Source: Candidatus Goldiibacteriota bacterium HGW-Goldbacteria-1 (GTDB lineage Bacteria > Oederibacteriota > PGYV01). From it: a DNA stretch of 64,000 bases. The notes beneath the pieces are model-generated. The model had not been told where the DNA came from, ran no database searches, and saw only the letters and a program-made list of their open reading frames with translations. Shown here piece after piece: positions 1-8,443 of this stretch. Numbering within the stretch: position 1 is the stretch's first letter; each line of letters starts with the position of its first letter. The stretch lies in contig PGYV01000008.1 in NCBI GenBank assembly GCA_002839855.1, positions 137,975 through 201,974 of the forward strand, read 5' to 3'. A program made the position numbers and the translations under genes.

Positions 1-879
1 TTGACCGGGCAGAACATAGGCGCAGCCGGGGTGTATTCATTACCTTTAAGTATAAAAACCGGTGCGGCAGTAAAAATTATTAATAATAGAGATCATAATT
101 TTATGGCTTCTGTTGAAGGCAAATATACGCTTAAAGAAATACCATCAGTTGCCGCGGGCGCTGAATATGTTTTGTCGGGGATTTTGGCCATAAGGGGCGG
201 ATATAAATTTATGCTTGGGGAAGACACGCTGACCGGGCTTAAAGGGTTTTCTGCGGGCGCCGGAATAAAACTTGGAAATTTTGGAATTGATTACGCTTTT
301 GTACCGCATGGAAGCCTTGGAATAACACACAGGGTATCTGCAGCTTATATTTTTGGCGGTCAGCCGGCGGTACTGTCAACAGCACAGCTTGACGAAATGA
401 TGGCAAAAGCAGGGGCGGTTGAAGACGCCGGAAAGTTAAGTGAAGCGGAACTTAAATACATTGATATTATGCAGATAAATACCGGCTACGCGCCCGCTTA
501 TAAGAGGCTTGGTTCTGTGTATTTTAAACAGGGGCGTAAAGCTGAAGCTATAAAAACTTTTGAAAGTTATTTGAAACTTATGCCCAATGACGCTGCTGTG
601 AAAAAATGGATGCTTAATAATACAAAAACAAAAGCACAGCTGGATGCAATGATGTTAAAGGCCGGTGCTGTGGAAGACACCGGCAAGTTAAACGAAGCCG
701 AAATTCAGTATAATGTAATAAAAGGGTACGACGAAAACTATGCGCCTGTGTATAAACGGCTTGGCGCTGTTTATTTCAAACAGGGTAAAAAAGCACAGGC
801 AATAAAGACGTTTGAAAAATATCTGCTGTTAATGCCCGGCGACGCCGCGGTTATGAAGTGGCTGGAGAAGAATAGGTAG
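1..879 (+). CDS. PorV/PorQ-type outer-membrane protein with C-terminal TPR repeats (5' partial)
   Basis: The reading frame is already open at base 1, so the TTG there is probably internal and the N-terminus lies outside the window. Residues 1-120 look like the C-terminal part of a PorV/PorQ (UPF0164-type) beta barrel, with alternating hydrophobic strands ending in a GSLGITHRVS motif. The complete paralogue at 50522-51856 has DLGITHRIS at the same place. Residues 125-292 hold two near-identical ~80-residue units (AQLDEMMAKAGAVED and AQLDAMMLKAGAVED), each ending in a TPR (GSVYFKQGRKAEAIKTF, GAVYFKQGKKAQAIKTF). The role is inferred: an outer-membrane protein, possibly tied to type IX-like secretion, with the TPRs as a docking surface. 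Family assignment is fairly secure; function is not. Confidence 0.72.
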   Translation: MTGQNIGAAGVYSLPLSIKTGAAVKIINNRDHNFMASVEGKYTLKEIPSVAAGAEYVLSGILAIRGGYKFMLGEDTLTGLKGFSAGAGIKLGNFGIDYAFVPHGSLGITHRVSAAYIFGGQPAVLSTAQLDEMMAKAGAVEDAGKLSEAELKYIDIMQINTGYAPAYKRLGSVYFKQGRKAEAIKTFESYLKLMPNDAAVKKWMLNNTKTKAQLDAMMLKAGAVEDTGKLNEAEIQYNVIKGYDENYAPVYKRLGAVYFKQGKKAQAIKTFEKYLLLMPGDAAVMKWLEKNR

Positions 880-943
880 TTACAGGTTACAGGTTGCAGG
901 TAACAGGTTGCAGGTTGCAGGTTACAGGTTGCAGGTTGCAGGT
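880..943. repeat. Heptamer tandem repeat (TTACAGG/TTGCAGG type)
   Basis: Directly after the stop codon, about nine copies of a 7-base unit (ttacagg, ttgcagg, taacagg) follow each other up to the end of the minus-strand four-helix-bundle gene. Related units occur in inverted orientation at 1423-1453 and as a long imperfect palindrome at 29648-29738. Confidence 0.85.
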
Positions 944-944
944 T

Positions 945-1355
945 CTATTTGGTAATTGTAGTGGTTTTTGAATACTTTTTCCCTAAATAACCTGTGTTTT
1001 TTATATATTTGATGAACCCGTTTATCATTTTAGATTCCGAAATCAGTATTTCTAGGATTTCATAATAATCTGTGTCCTGAATGTAATTCAATTTTTTTGC
1101 GGTGTGCAGCTGGCTTCTTACTTCGCCGGCTGAACCTTTTGCGTAATATAGAAATTGAATTTGTTCTTTGACGCCGTCTCTTTCATAACCTTCGGCTATA
1201 TTAGATGTGATGGAAATACAAGCATCTCGTATTTGTGTCTTTAACGCATAATCTTTTGAGAAAAATCCGGTACTGCTAAGTTCGTAAACCTTCATTGTTA
1301 TTTCCATACCTTTTTTCCATATGTCTAATTCTTCAAATGTTTTTAATGTTCCCAT
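945..1355 (-). CDS. Four-helix-bundle protein (S23 / 23S rRNA intervening-sequence family)
   Basis: The 136-residue protein has the family's features: an FEELDIWKKGMEI start, a central SITSNIAEGYERDG segment, and an FLYYAKGSAGEVRSQL helix that packs the bundle. Family members form small homopentameric helical bundles. They were first found inside 23S rRNA intervening sequences, but many are stand-alone chromosomal genes of unknown function, as here; there is no rRNA nearby. The gene sits alone on the minus strand between two patches of ACAGGTT-type repeats (880-943 and 1423-1453), which suggests a small mobile or recombining unit. The start is the ATG at 1355. Assignment to the family is firm; function is unknown. 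Confidence 0.85.
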   Translation of the reverse strand: MGTLKTFEELDIWKKGMEITMKVYELSSTGFFSKDYALKTQIRDACISITSNIAEGYERDGVKEQIQFLYYAKGSAGEVRSQLHTAKKLNYIQDTDYYEILEILISESKMINGFIKYIKNTGYLGKKYSKTTTITK

Positions 1356-1422
1356 AGCACCCCTCTATGTTTTTATTAGAAACTTAAATTTAAATCTGAA
1401 ACTGTTATTGATTTTATGTTTA

Positions 1423-1453
1423 AACCTGTAACTTTCAACCTGTAACTTGTAAC
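1423..1453. repeat. Inverted copies of the ACAGGTT-type repeat
   Basis: Three units of the form aacctgtaac / caacctgtaac / ttgtaac lie between the four-helix-bundle gene and the end of mrfA. They are the reverse complement of units at 880-943, so the S23-family gene is bracketed by inverted repeats. Confidence 0.75.
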
Positions 1454-3690
1454 TATTTTACTAAGTATTTAAGAATCTCAATGGAGCCAAGTTTATCTAT
1501 CGGGTTGTTGCCGTTGCCGCATTTGGGGGAAAAGACGCAGGCAGGGCAGCCTTTTTCGCACGTGCATGATGACACGTTGTTTAAGGCCAGATTAAGCCAG
1601 TCTTTAAAAGATTCAAAAAGTTTTTCAGAAATACCTATCCCGCCTTCAAAAGTGTCATATACAAATATCATAGGATTGCCGTTTGTATAAGTGCTGTATG
1701 ACCGTCCGCCAAGGTCTTCTCTGTCGCACATGGCGATAATAGGCGCCATTCCAATTACCGCGTGTTCCGCTGCGTGCATAGAGCCGTCAAGGTCAAATTG
1801 CTGTTTGGATATATTAGCTGCAATTTCAGGTGAGAAATCAAACCAGACTGATTCCGTGTTAAAGGTTAAGGGCGGCAGCACCAGATTTTCCTGCCCAAGC
1901 GTACGGCCCGCTTTTTTCCTTCTGAACCCTTTGAAAAATTCCGTGACGTTTACGTCGCCATAGCAAAGGGAAAAACCTTCAAAATCAATTTTCTTTTTCA
2001 GGTTAAGTATCCTTACCTCTTCTTCTGTCACGGGTTCAGTCACATAATCCGCGGTTTTCTTTTCTGCTGTGGCTTCGCCCTGCGAAAGGTTAAGTTCTGT
2101 TATTACGTAGCTTTTTCCGTTATATAAATGCACCGCGCCTTTATGCGCAGTTTCATACGCGCGGCTTAAGGGAAGTTCTTCCAGTATCCTGCCGTCCACC
2201 TTTAACTTAATTGACGCAGGCCCGGAAGAATCAAGCGACACCGCGTCATGCGGGCGCACGCCGCCGGAATAAATAAGGCCGCGTGCTGTGCGTTTTATAA
2301 CGCCCTGTTTTTCAAGTTCGGGAATTATAGCGCCGGCGCCCGTGTCTGAAAAAAGGCCGTTTTTATCTTCTCCCTCTGAAGGGTAAGGCAGCTCTGCAAG
2401 CGAGCACAACACCTGACCGGCGGTGATATTCGGGTTTTCAAGGGAAACATTCGCGCTTTCAAAAGACTGTGTCATAACCGTTTCCGGGAATTTTAATATG
2501 TACTGTTCCATTGCGTCTTCAGACGGAATAAAAAATATTACAGACTCTTTTCCGCTTCTGCCCGCGCGGCCGGACTGCTGCCAGAAAGAGGAAACCGTTC
2601 CGGGGTAGCCCGCCATTATTACGCTGTCCAATCCGCCTATGTCTATCCCAAGTTCAAGGGCATTGGTTGATATTATGGCTTTTGATTTTCCTGATTTCAA
2701 ATTATTTTCAATTTCGCGGCGCAGCTCCGGCGTATAACCTGCCCTGTAAGACGCAATGTCAAGGGAACTGTCTTCCTGGGAAGCCCACATTCTTATGGAT
2801 TCCGCCATTCTTCTTGATTTGGTAAAAACCAGCGTCTGCAAATCGCTCTGCGTGCAGGAAAGCAGAATGTCCTTTGCCTGGGTAACCGCGGATTTTTCCG
2901 TATTTTTTGCAGCGTCCCAGAAGATAATCCTTTTTGCGGCAAGCGGCGCGCCGTTTTCGTTTATCTGTGTAAAGGGCAGCCCTGTCAGTTTATTCATAAA
3001 CTGCGCGGCGTTTTTAATGGAACCTGAAGCTGCGGTGACTGCGGGCTTTACCCCGTAGTAGCTGCATATGCGCAGCAGCCGCCGGATTAAAAAAGCGATG
3101 TTGGATCCAAACACGCCCCTGTACCTGTGCGCTTCGTCCAGCACTATCAAACCCAGGCGCGAATAAAAATCCGCGAACTTTGAATGATAGGGAAGTATCT
3201 GGTGCAGTTCGTATGGATTTGTGATTATTACGGATGCTTCACGGCGCAAGCGCTGTTTTGTACCGGCGTCCGTATCTCCGTCATATACTCCGCTTATGAA
3301 GTTTAGCCCTGATAATGAATTCATTTTTTCAATTGATATCAGCTGGTCATTTGAAAGCGCCTTTGCCGGGTAAATATACAGGCATGACCTGCCCTTTTCA
3401 ATTTCAGAAAGCGCCGGCAGGTTAAAAGCAAGGCTTTTGCCAGATGCCGTGGGCGTTGTAAGGACGGAGTTTAAACCCTTATTGTAATTTATAACCGCCT
3501 GAGCCTGGTGGATATACAAATTTTTAAGTGTTAAACCTTCAAGGTATTTTTTCTGCGCCGGCGATAATTCTGCCGGGTCAGCATCGCTATATCGGGCGGG
3601 TGTGGCAGGAATTAATAACGATCTTACCATCTGGCCGCGGTAATATCTTGAAATTTCTATATCCTGAATTAATGAATCTATCTTGCCCAT
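1453..3690 (-). CDS. mrfA: MrfA-like DEAD/DEAH-box DNA helicase with C-terminal DUF1998 zinc cluster
   Basis: This 745-residue superfamily 2 helicase is close in length to Bacillus subtilis MrfA (YprA). Motif I (TASGKS) is at about residues 81-86, the DEAH box at 185-188, and motif VI reads QQSGRAGRSG. The C-terminus carries the four-cysteine signature of DUF1998 (CTCEKGCPAC...C) within the last 45 residues, which forms a zinc or metal cluster in MrfA. In Bacillus, MrfA works with the exonuclease MrfB to repair mitomycin C-type DNA lesions independently of UvrABC. The gene overlaps the upstream mrfB by 13 bases on the same strand, so the two are co-transcribed and probably translationally coupled. 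The repair role is inferred from the pairing and domain order. Confidence 0.88.
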   Translation of the reverse strand: MGKIDSLIQDIEISRYYRGQMVRSLLIPATPARYSDADPAELSPAQKKYLEGLTLKNLYIHQAQAVINYNKGLNSVLTTPTASGKSLAFNLPALSEIEKGRSCLYIYPAKALSNDQLISIEKMNSLSGLNFISGVYDGDTDAGTKQRLRREASVIITNPYELHQILPYHSKFADFYSRLGLIVLDEAHRYRGVFGSNIAFLIRRLLRICSYYGVKPAVTAASGSIKNAAQFMNKLTGLPFTQINENGAPLAAKRIIFWDAAKNTEKSAVTQAKDILLSCTQSDLQTLVFTKSRRMAESIRMWASQEDSSLDIASYRAGYTPELRREIENNLKSGKSKAIISTNALELGIDIGGLDSVIMAGYPGTVSSFWQQSGRAGRSGKESVIFFIPSEDAMEQYILKFPETVMTQSFESANVSLENPNITAGQVLCSLAELPYPSEGEDKNGLFSDTGAGAIIPELEKQGVIKRTARGLIYSGGVRPHDAVSLDSSGPASIKLKVDGRILEELPLSRAYETAHKGAVHLYNGKSYVITELNLSQGEATAEKKTADYVTEPVTEEEVRILNLKKKIDFEGFSLCYGDVNVTEFFKGFRRKKAGRTLGQENLVLPPLTFNTESVWFDFSPEIAANISKQQFDLDGSMHAAEHAVIGMAPIIAMCDREDLGGRSYSTYTNGNPMIFVYDTFEGGIGISEKLFESFKDWLNLALNNVSSCTCEKGCPACVFSPKCGNGNNPIDKLGSIEILKYLVK

Positions 3691-4646
3691 TTTTCACCAA
3701 GCTTGTTTAAAACCAGCGCCATGGAACGCACATCAATAACGTTGTGGGAAGTGATAAGGTTTATGTCTTCGGGTTTGTGCAGTTTAAGCCAGCGGGTGTA
3801 ATGGTAATCCACTTCAGAACCGTCTATGTCATTATCGCGGTACTCTTTTAACAGGTACATTTCCATCTCTTTAAGCGAATGCGCCAAAGCCGCCGAAAAC
3901 GCGGCCCTGCAGTAATGCAGAAGGTCAAAGTTAATAAGGCCGGAAAAACGTTTGGCGGCGTTTCTTAATCCGTAATATGAAAAACGCGATACGGTAAACG
4001 GCACATCAAAAGATCTGCCGTTGTATGTGACAAGCGCTTTGAATTTTGAAGACAGGGTATCCAGATACATAAGGGCTTCATATTCGGCATCGGGGTTTAA
4101 TGCGGTAAACTGGTTAACGCTGAAAGTTTTTTTATCAGCGTAGTATCCCGTGCCTATTGTAATTATCTGGGTTTCGGAAAAAAGGCTTCGCGTTTCCAAA
4201 TCCAGAAACAATAAATCTTTTGGGTCGTATAAGCCGGACATTAGATAAAAAAGCCTGTTAGAGCCGGATAAACGTGTGCGCAGCCTTTTAGTCAGTTCTT
4301 CCGGGGTAAACGATAATATACCCGCAAGGTCCTGCGCGTGTTGTTTGTGTTTTTCATGGGTTAAGGCGTCCTGTATTTTATTTATACCCGTGCTTTTTAA
4401 TTTCTCGGCTTTTTTGGCGCGCACACCCGGTAAAAGTTCCAGGCAGCACTCGCACTCGTTCTTAAACAGCTCCGCGGGGGGTAATGACGGTGTAATTGCA
4501 AAGTCTTCATTATAAGTAAGAAGTTTTGCCCCTTCCACTTCGGTTATCTGCCCTTTTAAACCGGCTTCTTTAATGGAATATGGGGTTTCTTTTTCCGGTT
4601 TTTTTGAAGCTGTAAATTTCTTTAATATATCGGGGTTAAACGCCAT
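3678..4646 (-). CDS. mrfB: MrfB-like RNase H-fold 3'-5' exonuclease
   Basis: This 322-residue protein is the YprB/MrfB type. The N-terminal third includes a helix-hairpin-helix-like stretch (PGVRAKKAEKLKSTGINKI, about residues 73-91). The DEDD-type exonuclease fold follows: LFLDLETRS (D149, E151), then TYNGRSFDVPF with the second acidic site, and SHNVIDVRSMALVL with the last one. It is shorter than Bacillus MrfB (about 410 residues), lacking a C-terminal extension. It is the first gene of the minus-strand mrfBA pair and faces a divergent + strand phosphoesterase gene across about 260 bases. Its probable job is to trim DNA exposed by MrfA during repair of crosslink-type damage; this follows from the family and the neighbour. 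Confidence 0.85.
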   Translation of the reverse strand: MAFNPDILKKFTASKKPEKETPYSIKEAGLKGQITEVEGAKLLTYNEDFAITPSLPPAELFKNECECCLELLPGVRAKKAEKLKSTGINKIQDALTHEKHKQHAQDLAGILSFTPEELTKRLRTRLSGSNRLFYLMSGLYDPKDLLFLDLETRSLFSETQIITIGTGYYADKKTFSVNQFTALNPDAEYEALMYLDTLSSKFKALVTYNGRSFDVPFTVSRFSYYGLRNAAKRFSGLINFDLLHYCRAAFSAALAHSLKEMEMYLLKEYRDNDIDGSEVDYHYTRWLKLHKPEDINLITSHNVIDVRSMALVLNKLGEKWAR

Positions 4647-4904
4647 TCAATTCTCCTGTGTTTTATGTGGCTAATTATATCATAAATTAATATATGGCAG
4701 ATAAGACCATAGAAATATTAACCCATAAACTGTTATCCCATAACCAATAAATAATGGTTAAACCATAAAAAAACAGAAGAAGATCAAATTATAGGGTTTT
4801 AGTACTGTTTTACCTTTATGGCTTATACGATATGGTTTCCCCCTGTAAACCTTGATTTTGTGCCGTTTTATAAGCTATGCTTGTAATTGCGGGGTGGATT
4901 AATT

Positions 4905-5642
4905 ATGAAGATTGCATTTATATCCGACATTCACAGCAATTACGATGCTTTAAAAACAGCTGCGGAATTCATAAAGAGCAATAATACGGAAGCTGTGTAC
5001 TGCGCCGGCGATATTATCGGGTATGGCGCTCAGCCTAATGAATGCGTGGAGATGTTAAAGGAAATGAGGGTGTTATGTGTAAGGGGTAATCATGAAGATT
5101 ACTTATTGGGGGAGAAAGATTTTAATGGGGTAAACAGGAATGCCAGGGAAGCAATATCCTGGCATCAGGATACGGTAACGGAAAATAATATGAAATACAT
5201 AAAGGGGCTGAAATATTCTGAGGTGATAAAAGAACATTCCATAAAAATTGTTCATGGTTCGCCTTTTTATCCGGAGAATTTTAACTATGTCATGTCCGGA
5301 AGGGAAGTGGTTGAAGCCTTTTTATCGTTTGAAGAACAGATATGTTTAATAGGGCATACTCATATTCCCGCGGCGTTCAGATTTAATGAAGACTCCGGGC
5401 TGTATCAGTACAGGTTTGGCAGCAAAGTACATGTTGAAAAAGGATTCAGGTATATTATTAACATAGGCAGCGTGGGTCAGCCGCGCGACGGCATGCCGCA
5501 GGCGGGAGTCTGTTTGTATGACAGTGGCAGCGGTATTTTTGTAGAAAAAAGGCTTGATTATGATATTCACACCGCGCAGAAAAAAATACTGGACGCAGGC
5601 CTTCCCCCGACCCATGCCTACCGCCTGGCATACGGCCTTTAA
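4905..5642 (+). CDS. Metallophosphoesterase (YfcE/MJ0936-like)
   Basis: This 245-residue protein carries the full calcineurin-like motif set: SDIHSN, GDIIGYG, GNHED, VHGSPF and GHTHIP, which bind two metal ions and hydrolyse phosphoesters. The sequence resembles the small diadenosine-tetraphosphatase-like or cyclic-nucleotide phosphodiesterase branch, but the substrate cannot be told. I chose the ATG at 4905 because GGGGTGG at 4891-4897 is a good ribosome site for it; an in-frame TTG at 4887 would place that site inside the gene. It stands alone, divergent from mrfBA, in front of the AbiE pair, which has its own promoter. Confidence 0.85.
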   Translation: MKIAFISDIHSNYDALKTAAEFIKSNNTEAVYCAGDIIGYGAQPNECVEMLKEMRVLCVRGNHEDYLLGEKDFNGVNRNAREAISWHQDTVTENNMKYIKGLKYSEVIKEHSIKIVHGSPFYPENFNYVMSGREVVEAFLSFEEQICLIGHTHIPAAFRFNEDSGLYQYRFGSKVHVEKGFRYIINIGSVGQPRDGMPQAGVCLYDSGSGIFVEKRLDYDIHTAQKKILDAGLPPTHAYRLAYGL

Positions 5643-5676
5643 TATTTGGCGGCTACAAAATGGTACTGGATTTGAC

Positions 5677-5704
5677 TTGAAAAAAAAAAAAAAGTATCTA
5701 TAAT
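5677..5704 (+). promoter_or_regulatory. Sigma-70-type promoter of the AbiE pair
   Basis: TTGAAA at 5677-5682 and a perfect TATAAT at 5699-5704 are separated by 16 bases. The spacer is a near-pure A run, which should bend the DNA. It lies 53 bases upstream of the antitoxin start. Confidence 0.65.
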
Positions 5705-5719
5705 GTATTTAGTTTAGTT

Positions 5720-5740
5720 AATTCTTAAAATATGAGAATT
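5720..5740. promoter_or_regulatory. Putative AbiEi operator (inverted repeat)
   Basis: AATTCTTA (5720-5727) and TGAGAATT (5733-5740) form an inverted repeat with 7 of 8 positions paired and a 5-base spacer. It lies just downstream of the -10 box and directly before the ribosome site. AbiEi proteins of studied systems repress their own promoter by binding inverted repeats, so this is the natural candidate operator. Confidence 0.5.
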
Positions 5741-5756
5741 AGAAGGAATAAATACA

Positions 5757-6548
5757 ATGAATGATAAACAACAGTTTTATAGAGGTATATCAAAAGATGA
5801 GCTGAATCTCATTTCCAGAGCGGAATATTCAGGGCTAAAGTTAATAACCGGGGAATTCGCAAATTCAGTTATTGGAGAAAAAAAGAAGACGTCAAATATA
5901 CTGTCGCGCCTTGTAAATAAGGGCAGGCTTATTCGTATTAGCCGAGGTAAATATTTTATTGTACCTATCAGGGCTCCAAAGCAGCTTTGGGCTCCCAATG
6001 AGTTTATTACTGCAAAGTATTGGATAGGTACCGGAGATTATTATTTGGGATATTATACTATGTACAATTACTGGGGTTTTACCGGGCAGATACCAAGGTC
6101 TGTATATGTTTTAAATACAGAAAAATCATACTCTTCGGTTATTAAGGGTGTTGAATACAATGCTGTAAAAATATCCCCGCTTAAATACTATGGAACGGTT
6201 GAAATTGAAATTGAGGGCGAAAAGATAACGATAAGCGATAAGGAAAGGACGCTTGTGGATTTTATATATAAACCTACAGGAACGTTTGAATCAATGAAAC
6301 AGATTGTAAAAGAAGTTTTGTCGGGGATTGATTATGTGAAGTTATGTGAATATCTGATAAAATATCCGGAAATAGCTGTCAGAAAAAGGGCGGGTTATTT
6401 AATACAGGAAGCCGGAGCGGATAATAAACTGATAGTTAAATTAAAAAAGTCTTTTGATCCGTCCAGAACAAATATAGTCTTGAACCCGTTTAACCGGTCA
6501 AGAAAAGGAAAGGTTAACAAAGAGTGGGGGCTGATAATAAATGATTGA
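5757..6548 (+). CDS. abiEi: AbiEi-family antitoxin / transcriptional repressor
   Basis: The 263-residue protein has an N-terminal winged-helix domain (ILSRLVNKGRLIRISRGKY around residues 46-64) and a C-terminal domain typical of AbiEi (YIGT...YYTMYNYWGFT, later ISDKERTLVDFIYKP). In the type IV AbiE system it represses the operon and counters the nucleotidyltransferase toxin without binding it stably. A ribosome site AGAAGGA at 5741-5747 serves the ATG. The next gene starts 8 bases before this one ends, so the two are translationally coupled. The system is linked to abortive phage infection and plasmid or island maintenance in known cases; that role here is inferred. Confidence 0.85.
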   Translation: MNDKQQFYRGISKDELNLISRAEYSGLKLITGEFANSVIGEKKKTSNILSRLVNKGRLIRISRGKYFIVPIRAPKQLWAPNEFITAKYWIGTGDYYLGYYTMYNYWGFTGQIPRSVYVLNTEKSYSSVIKGVEYNAVKISPLKYYGTVEIEIEGEKITISDKERTLVDFIYKPTGTFESMKQIVKEVLSGIDYVKLCEYLIKYPEIAVRKRAGYLIQEAGADNKLIVKLKKSFDPSRTNIVLNPFNRSRKGKVNKEWGLIIND

Positions 6549-7410
6549 GGGTGAAAAACTGAAAGATTTATGCCTTGCTGTTTCCGGGAAGTACGGATTC
6601 AGGCCGGCGCTTGTGGAAAAAGATTATTACTTAACTGTAATATTAAAAAATATAGAACGGGTGTTAAGGGGGGCTTGTGTTTTTAAAGGAGGGACGCTTT
6701 TGAATAAAGCATATCTGGATTATCACAGGCTTAGTGAAGATCTGGATTTTTCATACTTGAACTATGAAAGATGTACTACAAGAACGGGCCGCTCCCGGGC
6801 AATGTCGCCGATAAGAACGTCCATGAAGAATTTTATAGCGGAATTTGGAATGAAAATGGAAATTCCTGAAGGGAGGGGTTTTAATAATTCCACACAATAT
6901 GTTTTTTCTGTGATTTACGATTCTATATTTTTAAATAAACCGGAGAAAATTAAAATTGAAATTTCATTAAGGGCGCCGGTATATGACGCGCCTGTTTTTG
7001 TAGATGTTAAACATTTTTTTAAAGATGTTTTTACGGGAAGGGACGTTATAGAAGGAGGCAAAGTCCTGTCTTTGACGCTTGCGGAGGCAGCTGCGGAAAA
7101 GTTGAAAGCCGCGATAACAAGAAAAATTCCGGCCATAAGAGATTTTTATGACCTTAAATATATTAAAAAGTCCGGCTTTGATTTTAATGATTATAAATTC
7201 GTAAGTTTATTTAAAAAAAAGATGAATGACGAAAATGTAAAAAGTGACTTTAAAGTTGATTTTGGGTTTGATAAGGACAAGGTGAATTTGTTAAAAAAAC
7301 AGGTGGAAACAGATTTGAAACCTGTTATCAGCCCGGATGAGGATTTTAATCTTGATGATGTGTTTGCGGCATTTAATAAAATTTTGGCTGCAGATAAATT
7401 TAAACTTTAA
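6541..7410 (+). CDS. abiEii: AbiEii-family nucleotidyltransferase toxin
   Basis: The 289-residue protein is a DNA polymerase beta-like nucleotidyltransferase of the AbiEii/AbiGii/MenT group. Visible motifs are VEKDYYL (residues 25-31), VFKGGTLLNKAY (47-58, the GG[S/T] nucleotide-binding motif) and RLSEDLDFS (63-71, with the D67/D69 metal pair). A lysine-rich ITRKIPAIRDFYDL segment follows later, as is usual in the family. Relatives stall growth by adding nucleotides to tRNA or another acceptor; the target cannot be predicted here. It overlaps the antitoxin gene by 8 bases. All core motifs are intact, so the toxin is likely functional. Confidence 0.87.
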   Translation: MIEGEKLKDLCLAVSGKYGFRPALVEKDYYLTVILKNIERVLRGACVFKGGTLLNKAYLDYHRLSEDLDFSYLNYERCTTRTGRSRAMSPIRTSMKNFIAEFGMKMEIPEGRGFNNSTQYVFSVIYDSIFLNKPEKIKIEISLRAPVYDAPVFVDVKHFFKDVFTGRDVIEGGKVLSLTLAEAAAEKLKAAITRKIPAIRDFYDLKYIKKSGFDFNDYKFVSLFKKKMNDENVKSDFKVDFGFDKDKVNLLKKQVETDLKPVISPDEDFNLDDVFAAFNKILAADKFKL

Positions 7411-7440
7411 ATAAAAGTAAATGCCTGTAAAGGAGAAGCA

Positions 7441-8280
7441 ATGAAACCAATAATCGCGGTAATTTATGATTTTGACGGGACGCTGACGCCCGGTTCCATG
7501 CAGGACTACACTGTCCTGCCGCAGGTGGGGATAAAGGGCGCGGATTTCTGGCGTGAGCTGGAAGCCCAGATGAAGAAAACCGGCGGGGATTCCACTCTTA
7601 CATACCTGCGGATGATACTGGAAAAAGCGCATAAGGCAGGGGTGCCGCTGACACGCGCGATGCTTGCAAAGCCCGCGAAAAATATAAAGTATTTTAAGGG
7701 TGTAAAATCGCACTTCCACAGGTTAAACAAATATGTGAAATCGAAAATGCCGGCTGCGGAAATGCGGCATTACATCACTTCCGGAGGCATGAAAGAGATA
7801 ATACAGGGGACATCCATATTTAAGAACTTCTATAATGTTTTTGCGTGCGAGTATTATTACAACCGGCAGGGTAAGGCTGTATTTCCCAATATTGTCGTAA
7901 ATGACACCAACAAGACGCAGTACATTTTTCGTATTAATAAAGGAAAGGAAAAACAGGGAGAATCCATAAATGAACATATGGATGAAAAGTTAAGGCCTAT
8001 TCCTTTTAAAAACATGATATATATAGGCGACGGTTTAACCGATGTGCCGTCAATGACGGTTGTGCGCGGCGCCGGCGGATATGCTGTCGCGGTGTACGCG
8101 CCGGGGGATAAAAAAGGGTATAAGGTCTGCAGGCAGCTGCTTAAAGCGGGGCGTGCGGATTTAATGGCGGAAGCGGACTATTCGGAAAGTTCAAAACTTA
8201 CGGCTCTTATAAATATGCTTGCGGATAAAATCATCGCGGATGCAAGGTACCGTTTTGAGGCGGAAAAACAAAGGGAGTAG
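7441..8280 (+). CDS. HAD-superfamily hydrolase (phosphatase)
   Basis: The 279-residue protein opens with the HAD motif I (YDFDGTLTP, the nucleophile and acid aspartates in D-F-D-G-T). It has a TSGG motif II-like segment near the middle and GDGLTDVPSM as motif IV near the C-terminus. The ~110-residue insert between motifs I and II is a helical C1-type cap. The substrate is not evident. The ribosome site AAAGGAG lies just before the ATG, 30 bases after the AbiEii stop; whether it is read from the AbiE promoter is unclear. No close named homologue comes to mind, so only the superfamily is assigned. Confidence 0.8.
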   Translation: MKPIIAVIYDFDGTLTPGSMQDYTVLPQVGIKGADFWRELEAQMKKTGGDSTLTYLRMILEKAHKAGVPLTRAMLAKPAKNIKYFKGVKSHFHRLNKYVKSKMPAAEMRHYITSGGMKEIIQGTSIFKNFYNVFACEYYYNRQGKAVFPNIVVNDTNKTQYIFRINKGKEKQGESINEHMDEKLRPIPFKNMIYIGDGLTDVPSMTVVRGAGGYAVAVYAPGDKKGYKVCRQLLKAGRADLMAEADYSESSKLTALINMLADKIIADARYRFEAEKQRE

Positions 8281-8443
8281 TATTTTGCCTTCACTGCAGC
8301 CGTATAACGCCTGTTTTTAAGGGGTTAAGCGGGATGTATGGTGTTTTTACCGCTGCTGATAAACGAAAAAACTTCAAATAAACATATACAAATATTTATA
8401 TCTGTTTATAATGTCAGTATAAAAAAAATAGAGGAGGTACAAG

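Noticed and set aside
945-1355. Part of a 23S rRNA intervening sequence
   Set aside because: No rRNA sequence surrounds the gene; neighbours are protein genes.
6541-8280. HAD gene as a third member of the AbiE system
   Set aside because: There is a 30-base gap with its own ribosome site, and HAD phosphatases are not part of known AbiE systems.
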